Shown: positions 32,918 through 42,152, counted from the first letter of the stretch. The stretch: 64,000 nt of DNA from Candidatus Paralachnospira caecorum (GCA_904379015.1 CAJFHG010000006.1:1-64000); one strand, 5' to 3'. Program-made: numbers and translations. Notes: a model not told the origin generated them from the sequence alone.

Positions 32918-33820
32918 ATGGCACGCAGCCTGGGAGGCAATACCGTTACAGACCGGCACGGGCGGGAACTCATCGCGCATGGTTCGGTCCAATTTCCTGT
33001 GGCCTGTTATGAAAACGATATGTCGGAAAAAACTGTACCATGGCACTGGCATGATGACTGGGAAGTCATAGCGGTGGAAAAGGGCGCGGCCATGTTCGCG
33101 GCGGGCTCTGACCGTTATGTGATCAGGGAAGGGCAGGGGCTGTTTATCAACGGCGGTGTTCTTCACGGTATATGGGACATGGAAAATTCCGGCTGCCGGT
33201 TCATTTCAATCGTTTATCATCCCCGCCTTGTGGGCGGGAGCGCCGACAGTATTTTCTGGCAGAGATATGTGCAGCCGATTCTTTCGGACGCGGGACTCCG
33301 GGGAATCTGTCTGAATGGCGATGAGAGCTGGCACGGAGCCGCGCTCCGCCATATCAGGACCGCATGGCTGGCAGTGGCGGATGAATGGGAGGCATATGAG
33401 CTGGAGGCGCGGGACGCTCTCTCCCGGCTGCTGTTCCTGATCCTGAAGAACCGTCCTGTAAAAGCGCGCGGTCCTTCCAGAAAGGAACAGAGAAGCGCGG
33501 AAAGAATCAAGGATATGCTGAATTATATCCAGGCGCATTACAGTGAAGAGCTGAATGTCCGGCAGATCGCAGAGAGCGGTATGGTCAGCGAAAGTGAATG
33601 CCTGCGATGTTTCCATCAGGTGATCAGTACGACGCCGCTTCAGTACGTCAGGCAGTTCCGGCTGCAGAAGGCCGCGGAGTTTTTGGAGAAAACAGACAGG
33701 ACTGTGGGGGAAGTCGGTGCGGAATGCGGATTTCCGGATACCAGCTATTTTATCAAGAGCTTCCGGAGATGGAAAGGATGCACGCCGGGAGAATACAGAA
33801 GACAGAGCAGAAAAACATGA
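32918..33820 (+). CDS. AraC-family transcriptional regulator with N-terminal cupin domain
   Basis: A 300-residue regulator. The N-terminal cupin-like half contains PWHWHDDWEVIAVEKG and GQGLFINGGVLHG. The C-terminal pair of helix-turn-helix motifs includes NVRQIAESGMVSESECLRCF and GEVGAECGFPDTSYFIKSF. ATG 32918 follows GGAGAGAAGAGGA; starts further upstream lack a site. The layout is that of sugar- or aromatic-sensing AraC proteins. No target operon is adjacent: the next gene is a surface protein with its own promoter. Confidence 0.85.
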   Translation: MARSLGGNTVTDRHGRELIAHGSVQFPVACYENDMSEKTVPWHWHDDWEVIAVEKGAAMFAAGSDRYVIREGQGLFINGGVLHGIWDMENSGCRFISIVYHPRLVGGSADSIFWQRYVQPILSDAGLRGICLNGDESWHGAALRHIRTAWLAVADEWEAYELEARDALSRLLFLILKNRPVKARGPSRKEQRSAERIKDMLNYIQAHYSEELNVRQIAESGMVSESECLRCFHQVISTTPLQYVRQFRLQKAAEFLEKTDRTVGEVGAECGFPDTSYFIKSFRRWKGCTPGEYRRQSRKT

Positions 33821-33861
33821 ACGGAGATGTCTTAAGGTTTTTTGAATTTTGCGCGGGGCGG

Positions 33862-33891
33862 TTGACAATGACATTGGCCAGTCGCTATAAT
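33862..33891 (+). promoter_or_regulatory. Promoter of the cadherin-like surface protein gene
   Basis: TTGACA (33862-33867), an 18-base spacer and TATAAT (33886-33891). Confidence 0.7.
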
Positions 33892-33967
33892 TAAGAAATG
33901 GAATTATGGATGACGTAAGAGCGGACGGTATCTCTGCCGTTCAGCAGATATGAGGAGATAATCGGAC

Positions 33968-35668
33968 ATGAAAAAACAGACGAAACGCTTTGTTTCAGCT
34001 TTGCTTATATGCTGTATGATGATACTGGGCCTCGGCATGGTCTGCCAGGCGACGGGCGGGACTTCAGACGCGACGCTGGCGTCTCTGGAGATTTCTCCCG
34101 GAACCCTGACGCCGGAGTTTTCGCCGGATGTTTATGAATACAGTGTGGAGGTAGACGCAGACTGCGACCGGATTCTGGTAAACGGAGAGACCACGGACAG
34201 CGGAGCGAAGATGGTGATCGCGGGAAATTCCGGGCTGCGCCAGGGAACCAACACGGTGATCATCAATGTAACGGCTGCCGACGGAGTTACCACTGCCCGG
34301 TATACGCTGAATGTGGTGAGAGGCGCCGGCAGTTCCAGTACAGAGAGTACGGCGGCGGAAGGTACCGGCCAGAACGGGGAATCCCAGGACGCGGGCACAG
34401 CCTCTGCCGGGACGGTCGTGACGGCATCGAAGACGATCACGCTGTCAGAGCCGGACGCCTCCGCGGTGCCGGAGGGCTTTACAGAAAGCTCCATTACGGT
34501 CAGCGGCCAGACGGTGAAAGCATGGAGATTTCCTTCTGCGTATGATATAGAGGGATTTTATCTGATCTACGGCACGGATGAAGCGGGCCAGACCGCATTT
34601 TATATTTATGACGAGAGAAACGCGTCGGTGATCCTTGCTCCGGAGGGAGTGCTCTCCATGGGACAGGAAAGTCTGATCTCACAGACACAGCTGACGGATT
34701 CCCAGGAAAATTATCAGAGTCAGCTGAGGACCCGGATGCTGGTGATCATGATCCTGGCGGTCCTTTGCTTTGTTCTTCTGATCGCGCTCACGGCAGTGGC
34801 GACAAGGAGAAAGCATGGTCAGGAGACCCGCGGCGGAAAAGAGATCCGCTCCGGAAGAAACCGCGGATATGACAGAGCTGCGGATGGAAAACCTGTATAT
34901 CGTGATTCAGAGGAAGACGATGACCAGCCCCTCTATGAGGAAGATGAAGAAGACGGATATGAAGACAGCGGATCCTATGAGGACAGCGGATCCTATGAAG
35001 ATGACGGGGATGATCCGTTTTACGAAGCGGAGCCGGACGACGGTCCGGATCGGTACGAGGGCGGCGTGACAGAGGAACTGCCCCTGCCGTCAGAGAAAGC
35101 TGATTATATGCCGGAGGACGACGAGGATCTGGATATGTTTGATCTGGATGAGGAGGAAACCGTTCCGGAGGAAGCAATTCCGGCAGAAGTTCCGGAGAAC
35201 CCCGTCTTCGGTACGGACGGAGCACCGGAGACAGAAACATATGGAGTCTCTGATCTGGAGGATCTGGACCTTGACCTGGATCTTGATCTGGATGATGAGC
35301 CGGTGACGGATCATGGAGCTGCCGGGGTTCCGGAAGATGATTTTGAATTTACAGTTCCGTCGCTGGAAGAGATGTCAGAGGAAAGCCGGCCGGAGGAAAA
35401 TGGTGAAGACGAAGACGACGATCTGGATGCGGATTTTGATCTGCTGGAGGCGCTTTTGTCAGATTCTGTCCGGACTGAGAAGCCGGAAGGAGCTGACAGC
35501 ATTGTAAACCGTGCCGCCCGGAAAGCCGGGCGAAGCCGGACAGAAGAGGCTTCCGGCACGGCAAAGCCGGCCAGAAGGATCCTGAAGGCTGACGGGCCGG
35601 AACAAACAGAGCCTGAGAAGCCGGATCATGATGATGATGATGACGATCTGGAATTCCTGGATCTGTAA
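33968..35668 (+). CDS. Secreted/membrane protein with cadherin-like beta-sandwich domain and long acidic tail
   Basis: A 566-residue protein. Residues 1-29 are a signal peptide. Residues about 34-118 match the cadherin-like beta-sandwich (PF12733) pattern: LASLEISPGTLTPEFSP then DGVTTARYTLNVV. A second beta-rich region spans about 155-235. One membrane helix (257-279) is followed by a basic stop and a roughly 280-residue tail very rich in Asp and Glu, with short repeats (EDSGSY twice, LDLDLDLD, a run of Asp near the end). By topology the acidic tail should be cytoplasmic. Its role is unknown; a link between wall sensing and a cytoplasmic basic partner is one guess. Confidence 0.8.
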   Translation: MKKQTKRFVSALLICCMMILGLGMVCQATGGTSDATLASLEISPGTLTPEFSPDVYEYSVEVDADCDRILVNGETTDSGAKMVIAGNSGLRQGTNTVIINVTAADGVTTARYTLNVVRGAGSSSTESTAAEGTGQNGESQDAGTASAGTVVTASKTITLSEPDASAVPEGFTESSITVSGQTVKAWRFPSAYDIEGFYLIYGTDEAGQTAFYIYDERNASVILAPEGVLSMGQESLISQTQLTDSQENYQSQLRTRMLVIMILAVLCFVLLIALTAVATRRKHGQETRGGKEIRSGRNRGYDRAADGKPVYRDSEEDDDQPLYEEDEEDGYEDSGSYEDSGSYEDDGDDPFYEAEPDDGPDRYEGGVTEELPLPSEKADYMPEDDEDLDMFDLDEEETVPEEAIPAEVPENPVFGTDGAPETETYGVSDLEDLDLDLDLDLDDEPVTDHGAAGVPEDDFEFTVPSLEEMSEESRPEENGEDEDDDLDADFDLLEALLSDSVRTEKPEGADSIVNRAARKAGRSRTEEASGTAKPARRILKADGPEQTEPEKPDHDDDDDDLEFLDL

Positions 35669-35747
35669 GCGGACACAGATGAAATGAAAACAGGCGGAGC
35701 AGCTGCGGGCAGTTTGATTCCCGGGGCCGCGCCGCCTGAAATAATGT

Positions 35748-35776
35748 TTGACAAACGGACAGAGCAGTGCTACAAT
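35748..35776 (+). promoter_or_regulatory. Promoter of the HMGL-like aldolase gene
   Basis: TTGACA (35748-35753), a 17-base spacer and TACAAT (35771-35776). Confidence 0.7.
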
Positions 35777-35793
35777 AAATACGCTAACACGCG

Positions 35794-35807
35794 TTAAAGC
35801 GCTAAAG
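35794..35807. promoter_or_regulatory. cre-like or LacI-type operator after the aldolase promoter
   Basis: TTAAAGCGCTAAAG has an AGCGCT core and agrees with most positions of the Firmicute cre consensus. It overlaps a second imperfect palindrome, TAACACGCGTTA (35785-35796). Both lie just downstream of the probable transcription start. Confidence 0.35.
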
Positions 35808-35832
35808 TAATCAGAATAAGGAGACAGGACAA

Positions 35833-36810
35833 ATGACATCACGAAAAGGAAATTTGATGATGGTCAGAGACGACATCAAGGTAGTGGACGCGACCATCAG
35901 AGACGGCGGACTTTGCAACAATTTTGAATTCACGGACGAGTTTGTGACAGAGCTTTATAAGACCAATATCAAAAGCGGCGTGGATTATATGGAATTCGGC
36001 TATAAAGCGAGCAAGGAGCTGTTTGATGTCAAGGCATATGGAAAATGGAAGTTCTGTGATGAGGGGGATATCCGGGCGATTGTAGGCGATAATATTTCGG
36101 ACATGAAAATTTCTGTAATGGCCGACGTGGGCCGGTGCGATTTCAGAAAGGATTTTCTTCCGAAGGAGGAAAGCGTGATCGATATGGTCCGTGTCGCCTG
36201 CTATATCAATCAGATGCCGGCGGCGATCGAGATGGTGGAGTACCTTCATGACCTGGGCTATGAGACCTGCTGCAACATTATGGCAGTTTCCCAGTCCGGT
36301 TCCGACCAGCTGGAAGAGGCGCTGGCCATGCTGGCAGATTCCAGTGTGGACGTGATCTACCTGGTGGACAGCTATGGTTCCCTCTATCCGGAAAATGCTT
36401 CGGATATGGCGATGAAATACCTTGCTGTGGCGGAAAAAGCAGGGAAGAAAGTGGGATTCCACGGCCATAACAATCAGAACCTGGCCTTTGCCAATACCAT
36501 TGAGGTCCTTTCCTACGGCGTCTCCTATCTGGACGCGACGGCGCAGGGCATGGGAAGGGGCGCCGGGAACTGCGCGATGGAGCTGCTGCTTGGTTTTCTC
36601 AAGAATCCCAAATATAATCTGTACAGCCTGCTGACCTTTATCGAGAAATACATGCTTCCCCTGAAAAAAGCAGGCGTGATGTGGGGATACGATCTTCAGT
36701 ACATGTTTACGGGACAGCTGAACCGCCATCCCCGCGAGGCAATTGCGTTTACAGAAGAAAAGCGCAGTGATTACTGCGAATTTTATAAGTCTATGCTCGA
36801 CAATTTCTGA
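35833..36810 (+). CDS. HMGL-like aldolase-domain protein
   Basis: A 325-residue TIM-barrel protein of the HMG-CoA lyase / 4-hydroxy-2-oxovalerate aldolase superfamily. The metal and substrate site blocks VVDATIRDGG (residues near 17) and VGFHGHNNQNLAFANT are intact. ATG 35833 follows AAGGAGAC. The gene is alone between a promoter and a terminator, with no acetaldehyde dehydrogenase neighbour, so a meta-cleavage pathway role is unlikely. The true substrate is not visible. A nucleotide-sugar or coenzyme-related role is possible but unsupported. Confidence 0.8.
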   Translation: MTSRKGNLMMVRDDIKVVDATIRDGGLCNNFEFTDEFVTELYKTNIKSGVDYMEFGYKASKELFDVKAYGKWKFCDEGDIRAIVGDNISDMKISVMADVGRCDFRKDFLPKEESVIDMVRVACYINQMPAAIEMVEYLHDLGYETCCNIMAVSQSGSDQLEEALAMLADSSVDVIYLVDSYGSLYPENASDMAMKYLAVAEKAGKKVGFHGHNNQNLAFANTIEVLSYGVSYLDATAQGMGRGAGNCAMELLLGFLKNPKYNLYSLLTFIEKYMLPLKKAGVMWGYDLQYMFTGQLNRHPREAIAFTEEKRSDYCEFYKSMLDNF

Positions 36811-36888
36811 AGGGGAGACCCGGCAGAGGAGGAACCGGGCTGCGGCTGGGCTGCGCTTCTGACCGGATAAAGAAAACGCGGCGTATCA

Positions 36889-36932
36889 AGGGCCTTTATG
36901 GAAAGGGAAACCTGGATGTAAAGGCTCTTTTT
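36889..36932 (+). terminator. Terminator after the aldolase gene
   Basis: AGGGCCTTTA (36889-36898) pairs with TAAAGGCTCT (36919-36928, one G-U), then TTTTT. Confidence 0.8.
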
Positions 36933-36956
36933 CTGTGGGACTCCAGATCCTGCCAC

Positions 36957-36985
36957 TTGCATTACAGAGAAAACTGTGCTATTAT
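36957..36985 (+). promoter_or_regulatory. Promoter of the GntR-mcsA-mcsB-clpC operon
   Basis: TTGCAT (36957-36962), a 17-base spacer and TATTAT (36980-36985). A TATACGTATA palindrome (36983-36992) overlaps the -10 box. I see no CtsR heptanucleotide (GGTCAAA) repeat here. Confidence 0.6.
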
Positions 36986-37024
36986 ACGTATAACAAATAT
37001 AACGAAAGAAGCCGGGTGAAGAAA

Positions 37025-37423
37025 ATGATAGTGAAAATAGATTTTAACAGTGATGAAGCGCTGTATATGCAGCTGAGAAATCAGATTATCATTGGCATCG
37101 CCACAGATACGATCAGAGAAGGAGATGTCCTTCCTTCCGTCAGAAGTCTGGCAGACACCATTGGAATTAATATGCATACGGTAAATAAAGCGTATACGGT
37201 CCTCAGGCAGGAGGGGTTTGTCAAGCTGGACCGCCGGCGCGGGGCTGTGATCGCCGTTGATTTTGACAAGATGCGGGCAATGGAAGAACTGATGTCAGAT
37301 ATGAAAGTGATTCTCGCGAAGGCAGCGTGCAAAAATATCAGCCGCAAAGAGATCTATGATCTGGTAGATACGGTAATGGATCAGTTTGGCTGCCCGGAAA
37401 AAGAGCAGGATTGGGAGGATTGA
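37025..37423 (+). CDS. GntR-family regulator, YtrA subfamily, in the ctsR position
   Basis: A 132-residue one-domain regulator. The N-terminal winged helix has EALYMQLRNQIIIGI, DVLPSVRSLADTIGIN and HTVNKAYTVLRQEGFV. A short dimerisation tail follows instead of an effector domain, as in YtrA proteins. ATG 37025 is chosen; an in-frame GTG at 37016 is possible. Its stop is two bases before mcsA, so it is the first gene of the mcsA-mcsB-clpC operon, the slot normally held by ctsR. It probably regulates this operon. Confidence 0.85.
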   Translation: MIVKIDFNSDEALYMQLRNQIIIGIATDTIREGDVLPSVRSLADTIGINMHTVNKAYTVLRQEGFVKLDRRRGAVIAVDFDKMRAMEELMSDMKVILAKAACKNISRKEIYDLVDTVMDQFGCPEKEQDWED

Positions 37424-37425
37424 CC

Positions 37426-37986
37426 ATGTTATGTGAAAAGTGTAAGATGAGAGAGGCCAATATCCGGTATACAGAAGTGGTGGGCGGTGTGAAAACAGAG
37501 CATAATCTCTGCAGCCACTGCGCCAAGGAAATGGATTTTGGACATTATACAGCAATGTTTGATACAGATTATCCCATAGGAAAGCTTCTGTCCGATCTGT
37601 TCGGACTGGATATGGAGCAGGGAGACAGTGACGACCAGGCTTTGAATCAGGTGGTGTGCCCCACCTGTCATACAGCCTACAGTGATTTCGTGAGGGACAG
37701 CAGATTCGGATGTCCGGACTGCTACAGGGTCTTTGACCTGCTGATGAGCGAAAATATCAAAAAAATTCAGGGAAGCGATACCCATACCGGGAAGCATCCT
37801 CTGTACGTCCATGGAGAAGACGGAATCAGAGGGGAAGCGGACCGGGGATCCGCGGCGCCGGCCGATTCCCTCGCGCTGCTTCAGTCGAAGCTCAGAGAAG
37901 CGGTCGAGGAAGAAGAGTATGAGCTGGCGGCCAAATACAGAGACGAGATTAAAGAATTGAAGGAAAGGATGAACGCAGATGCTTAA
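37426..37986 (+). CDS. mcsA: McsA: zinc-binding activator of the protein arginine kinase
   Basis: A 186-residue McsA homologue. Four CxxC pairs (CEKC, CSHC, CPTC, CPDC) are expected to bind zinc. A C-terminal UVR motif (LLQSKLREAVEEEEYELAAKY-type, about residues 147-180) should contact McsB or ClpC. ATG 37426 has GGGAGG eight bases upstream. Its end overlaps mcsB by eight bases. In Bacillus McsA activates McsB and helps mark or deliver proteins to ClpCP. Confidence 0.92.
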   Translation: MLCEKCKMREANIRYTEVVGGVKTEHNLCSHCAKEMDFGHYTAMFDTDYPIGKLLSDLFGLDMEQGDSDDQALNQVVCPTCHTAYSDFVRDSRFGCPDCYRVFDLLMSENIKKIQGSDTHTGKHPLYVHGEDGIRGEADRGSAAPADSLALLQSKLREAVEEEEYELAAKYRDEIKELKERMNADA

Positions 37987-39010
37987 ATGGTATCAGGAGA
38001 CAGAAGACCAGCATGATGTTTTCATGGCCGGACGGATCCGCCTGGTGCGGAACCTGGCGCATTATCCTTTTCCTGTAAAGCTTTCCGGCGAGGAAAGCGC
38101 GAAGCTGGAGGGCGAGCTGAGGGAGGGACTGTCCGGGATCGGTTCCGTGGACGGAAAGACCTTCCGGACACTTCCCCTTTCCTCCATGGAGGCGGAAGAG
38201 AAGGAGGCGCTCAGGGAACGGCGCAGCATCAACGGTGAAGGCGCGGAAAAAAGAGGAAAAGAAAGCCTTCTTCTTTCAGAAGATGAAAAGGTGAGCATTA
38301 CGCTGGAAGGAGAGGATCATATCCGCCTTCAGTGTCTGTCCGGGAAAGCAGAGCTGGGCAGGCTCTGGAACGAGGCGGACCGTCTTGATAATTATATCAA
38401 TGAACGGTTTGATTATGCGTATCATGAGAAATACGGATATCTCACGGCTTATCCCACCAATGTGGGAACCGGGCTGAGGGCGGGCATTACCCTTCATCTG
38501 CCCCTTCTTTCTGCCGGCAAGCAGTTTGGAAAGCTGGTCAGTGAGATGAGCCGGTTCGGCGTGGCGGTGAGAGGCGTGTACGGTGACGGAGCAGAAAATT
38601 ACGGTTCTGTATATGAGGTATCCAACCAGAAAACGCTGGGAATGACAGAAGAAGAAATCATCGCGCTGGTGCAGCAGATGGCGGACCGCCTGGCGGCCAG
38701 TGAACGGAAGGTGAAATCTCTGACGCTCCGCAATCACAGGCTTGATCTGGAGGATGAGATTTATAAATCCTATGGCGTTCTGAAATATGCGAAAAAGCTT
38801 TCTGTGAAGGAAGCCATGACGTATCTTTCTCAGGTCAGAGTGGGAGAGATGGAAGGACTGCTCCAGCTGAAGGCCCCCGTGAATTTTTACGGCCTCATGA
38901 TGGAGATACAGCCGGCAAATATGAAGATTCTGGCGCCGGAGGAAGAAAAAGCAGACATTGGCAGGGCGAGAGCGTCCTATATCCGGAAGATGCTGCCGGA
39001 GCTTGTCTGA
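37979..39010 (+). CDS. mcsB: McsB-like protein arginine kinase with altered active-site residues
   Basis: A 343-residue phosphagen-kinase-fold protein that in Firmicutes phosphorylates arginines on proteins for ClpCP degradation. AGRIRLVRN, GEDHIRLQ, TNVGTGLRAG, VYGDGAEN and EVSNQ mark the family. Departures: the conserved active-site Cys of the CPTN motif is Tyr158 (AYPTN, codon TAT), and the usual NEEDH reads EGEDH (residues 110-114). The C-terminal phosphoarginine-binding region is shortened but keeps Asp and Arg (ADIGRARA). Activity may be reduced or altered. It is translationally coupled to mcsA. Confidence 0.9.
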   Translation: MLKWYQETEDQHDVFMAGRIRLVRNLAHYPFPVKLSGEESAKLEGELREGLSGIGSVDGKTFRTLPLSSMEAEEKEALRERRSINGEGAEKRGKESLLLSEDEKVSITLEGEDHIRLQCLSGKAELGRLWNEADRLDNYINERFDYAYHEKYGYLTAYPTNVGTGLRAGITLHLPLLSAGKQFGKLVSEMSRFGVAVRGVYGDGAENYGSVYEVSNQKTLGMTEEEIIALVQQMADRLAASERKVKSLTLRNHRLDLEDEIYKSYGVLKYAKKLSVKEAMTYLSQVRVGEMEGLLQLKAPVNFYGLMMEIQPANMKILAPEEEKADIGRARASYIRKMLPELV

Positions 39011-39027
39011 AATGAAGGAGGACGATC

Positions 39028-41472
39028 ATGTACAACAACAGATTTTCCAATAAGGCGGAAGCGGCGCTTTCACTGGCCGCGCAGATGGCTGCCGCCCTTG
39101 GGCAGGGATATGTGGGAACAGAGCATATCCTTCTGGGACTCCTCAGAGAGGGGACCAGCGCGGCCGCGCAGATTCTTGCCAATTACGGAATAGAGGAGGA
39201 GCGGGTGCTGGCGCTGATCAGGCAGCTCATCGCTCCCATGACGCCGGTGAATACGGCAGACCGGGGCGGATATTCGCCCAGGGCTGCCAGAGTGCTGGAG
39301 AACAGCTATAAGGAGGCGGTTCAGTTCAAGTCTCCCCTGATCGGGACAGAGCACATCCTGATCGCCATGCTGAAGGACGGCGAGTGTTCCGCCACAAGGC
39401 TTCTCAGCACCATGAATGTAAATATACAGCGGATGTATGTGGATATCCTGGCTTCCATGGGCGAGGATGCCAGCCAGTACAAGGACGAGCTGGAAGGCAA
39501 AGGAAAGGGACAGGGAAAAAGCACTACGCCGACCCTGGACAGCTACAGCCGGGATCTGACAGCTCTGGCGAAGGAAGGAAAGCTGGATCCGGTGATCGGA
39601 AGAGAGCATGAGATCGAGCGGGTGATCCAGATCCTGAGCAGGAGAACCAAGAACAATCCCTGCCTGATCGGCGAGCCCGGCGTCGGGAAAACTGCCATCG
39701 CGGAAGGCCTGGCCGCGAAGATCGTGGAGGGAAACATTCCCGATACGGTGAAGGGAAAGCGGGTCATGACACTGGATGTTTCCGGCATGGTGGCAGGCTC
39801 CAAGTACAGGGGCGAGTTTGAGGAAAGAATCAAAAACGTGCTGAAGGAAGTCCGGGCGGACGGCAATGTCCTGCTGTTCATCGACGAACTTCACACCATC
39901 ATCGGCGCGGGAGGCGCGGAGGGCGCCATCGACGCGTCCAATATCCTGAAGCCTTCTCTGGCCCGGGGTGAGATCCAGGTGATCGGCGCGACTACCATAG
40001 ACGAATACAGGAAATATATTGAAAAGGACGCGGCGCTGGAAAGAAGGTTCCAGCCGGTGATGGTGGAGGAGCCTTCGGAGGAAGAGGCTGTCGCGATCCT
40101 GAGAGGCCTGAAGGGAAAATATGAGGAGCACCATCAGGTGACGATCACGGAGAATGCCATTGAGGCCGCGGTCAAGCTGTCTTCCCGCTACATCAATGAC
40201 CGGTTCCTGCCGGATAAGGCCATCGATCTGCTGGATGAGGCTTCTTCAAAGGTCCGGCTGACGACCTATGCCCAGCCGGAGGAGATCAAGAAGCTGGAGG
40301 CGGACATCGCCGCGCTGGAGGAACAGAAGGTGGCTGCCATTCAGACGGAAGCCTATGAAAAGGCCGGTGAGATCAAAAAGAAGCAGCAGAGAAAGCGGGA
40401 CCGTCAGGAAAAGATCCTTGCGAAATGGGAAAAGGAGAAGAGCGGAAAGAAGCTTTATGTCACAGAGAATGAAATCGCGGATGTGGTATCCGGCTGGACC
40501 AAGATTCCGGTGAAAAAGCTGGAGGAAGGAGAGGCTGAAAGACTGAGAAATCTGGAAAGCATTCTCCATGAGCGGGTGATCGGCCAGGAGGAGGCGGTGA
40601 CCGCCGTCTCGAAGGCAATCCGGAGAGGCCGGGTAGGCCTTAAGGACCCGGGCAGGCCCATCGGCTCCTTCCTGTTTCTCGGGCCCACCGGCGTAGGCAA
40701 GACAGAGCTTTCCAAGGCTCTGGCTGAAGCCATGTTCGGCACGGAAAACGCCATGATCCGCGTCGATATGTCAGAATATATGGAGAAGCACAGCGTATCC
40801 AAGATCGTGGGATCTCCGCCCGGATATGTGGGATATGAAGAAGGCGGACAGCTCAGCGAGAAGGTGCGCCGGAACCCGTATTCTGTCATTTTGTTTGACG
40901 AGATTGAAAAAGCCCATCCTGACGTGTTCAATATCCTCCTGCAGGTACTGGATGACGGTCATATCACAGATGCCCAGGGAAGGAAGATCGATTTCAAAAA
41001 TACGGTTCTGATCATGACCTCCAACGCGGGGGCTTCCAGGATCGTGGAGCCGAAAAAACTGGGATTCGGCGCCGTCAGCACCGAAAAGGAAGATTATGAA
41101 TATATGAAAAACGGCGTGATGGAAGAAGTGCGCCGGATCTTCAAGCCGGAATTCCTCAACAGGATTGACGAGACCATTGTGTTCCATGCTCTTACGAAGG
41201 AAGATATCGGACGCATTGTGGATATTATGATGAAAAATCTCGGAAAGAGAACGAAAGAGCAGATGGATATCACTCTGGCCATGGATGACGCCGCAAAAGC
41301 CCAGATCATTGAGAAGGGATACGACCAGAAGTACGGAGCGAGACCGCTGCGCCGCACGATCCAGACTGAAGTGGAGGATAAGCTGGCGGAAGAAATCCTC
41401 AACGGCAGTGTAAAGAAGGGGGATACGGTGGCGATTTCGGCACAGGACGACAAACTGGTTTTTTCTGTTTGA
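39028..41472 (+). CDS. clpC: ClpC AAA+ unfoldase
   Basis: An 814-residue Hsp100 unfoldase that feeds substrates to ClpP. Two N-terminal Clp repeats (1-145), first AAA domain with GEPGVGKT (215-222), a middle domain with the UVR-like coiled coil (about 420-475) and second AAA domain with GPTGVGKT (552-559) are in order. GAAGGAGGACG precedes ATG 39028. It closes the operon started at 37025 and is the expected partner of McsA and McsB. Confidence 0.96.
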   Translation: MYNNRFSNKAEAALSLAAQMAAALGQGYVGTEHILLGLLREGTSAAAQILANYGIEEERVLALIRQLIAPMTPVNTADRGGYSPRAARVLENSYKEAVQFKSPLIGTEHILIAMLKDGECSATRLLSTMNVNIQRMYVDILASMGEDASQYKDELEGKGKGQGKSTTPTLDSYSRDLTALAKEGKLDPVIGREHEIERVIQILSRRTKNNPCLIGEPGVGKTAIAEGLAAKIVEGNIPDTVKGKRVMTLDVSGMVAGSKYRGEFEERIKNVLKEVRADGNVLLFIDELHTIIGAGGAEGAIDASNILKPSLARGEIQVIGATTIDEYRKYIEKDAALERRFQPVMVEEPSEEEAVAILRGLKGKYEEHHQVTITENAIEAAVKLSSRYINDRFLPDKAIDLLDEASSKVRLTTYAQPEEIKKLEADIAALEEQKVAAIQTEAYEKAGEIKKKQQRKRDRQEKILAKWEKEKSGKKLYVTENEIADVVSGWTKIPVKKLEEGEAERLRNLESILHERVIGQEEAVTAVSKAIRRGRVGLKDPGRPIGSFLFLGPTGVGKTELSKALAEAMFGTENAMIRVDMSEYMEKHSVSKIVGSPPGYVGYEEGGQLSEKVRRNPYSVILFDEIEKAHPDVFNILLQVLDDGHITDAQGRKIDFKNTVLIMTSNAGASRIVEPKKLGFGAVSTEKEDYEYMKNGVMEEVRRIFKPEFLNRIDETIVFHALTKEDIGRIVDIMMKNLGKRTKEQMDITLAMDDAAKAQIIEKGYDQKYGARPLRRTIQTEVEDKLAEEILNGSVKKGDTVAISAQDDKLVFSV

Positions 41473-41513
41473 AAATTTGTTAATTATGTCTGGTAAAAAG
41501 TCGGATTTTATAC

Positions 41514-41519
41514 TATAAT
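41514..41519 (+). promoter_or_regulatory. -10 box before the 137-residue conserved gene
   Basis: TATAAT, with only a weak -35 candidate (TGGTAA at 41491). A leader of about 135 bases follows. Confidence 0.4.
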
Positions 41520-41660
41520 GAATCAAAATATGGCTGCCCGGCCGGCCTGCGCCGAACAACGCGGGCAGACCGGTTTCAGGCAGCTGTACATATGAAACTC
41601 AGACCGCACGGGATCAGACCTCCCGGGGGCGGCAGACAACAACATCAGGAGGGGCGAATT

Positions 41661-42074
41661 ATGCCGGCAGTTAAGGAATTAATACGTACAGAAGACAACG
41701 GAACCATCAGCTTTGGAGATTACACTCTGGGCACCAAGTCAAAGGTTGAGGACTTTGAGTTCAACGGAGATTTATATAAGGTCAAGACATTTTATGAGAT
41801 CACCAAGCTGGAACGGAACGGAATGTTTGTTTATGAGTCCGTGCCCGGGACAGCCGTGAACCAGTTCAGAGCAGACGCCGGAGGCGTAAGCTTTTCTGTG
41901 GAAGGCGACAGGGACGCGCAGATTACCGTCGAGCTGGAGGATGACGCGGACTATGATGTGCGGATCGGCAGCGAGGACGCGGGGGTCATGAAGACCAACA
42001 TGAGCGGAAAGCTGACCATGAGCGTGGAGCTTGCCGAGGGCGATTCCGTTCACATTGAAGTGAAAAAACGCTGA
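41661..42074 (+). CDS. Conserved hypothetical beta-rich protein of the clpC-radA interval
   Basis: A 137-residue cytoplasmic protein without signal peptide or membrane segment. Blocks such as ISFGDYTLGTKSKVEDF, LYKVKTFYEITKLERNG and YESVPGTAVNQF are ones I recall from Lachnospiraceae proteins sometimes labelled endosialidase. No sialidase Asp-box is present here, so that label looks unfounded. The predicted fold is mostly beta. ATCAGGAGGGGCG precedes ATG 41661. Function unknown; the fixed position before radA suggests a housekeeping role. Confidence 0.65.
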   Translation: MPAVKELIRTEDNGTISFGDYTLGTKSKVEDFEFNGDLYKVKTFYEITKLERNGMFVYESVPGTAVNQFRADAGGVSFSVEGDRDAQITVELEDDADYDVRIGSEDAGVMKTNMSGKLTMSVELAEGDSVHIEVKKR

Positions 42075-42110
42075 CAAAATAAGGAAAACTGGACAGCAGG
42101 AACCAGACTG

Positions 42111-42152
42111 GGCTGCCGGAGGGCTTTTGAAGTCCCGGCAGCCTTTGCGTTT
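42111..42152 (+). terminator. Terminator before radA
   Basis: GGCTGCCGG (42111-42119) pairs with CCGGCAGCC (42135-42143), then a T-rich tail. Confidence 0.7.

Noticed and set aside
35691-35738. CAGGCGG/CCGCCTG stem after the cadherin-like gene as a terminator
   Set aside because: The stem is only 7 bp around a long loop and has no T-run, so it is not listed as a feature.
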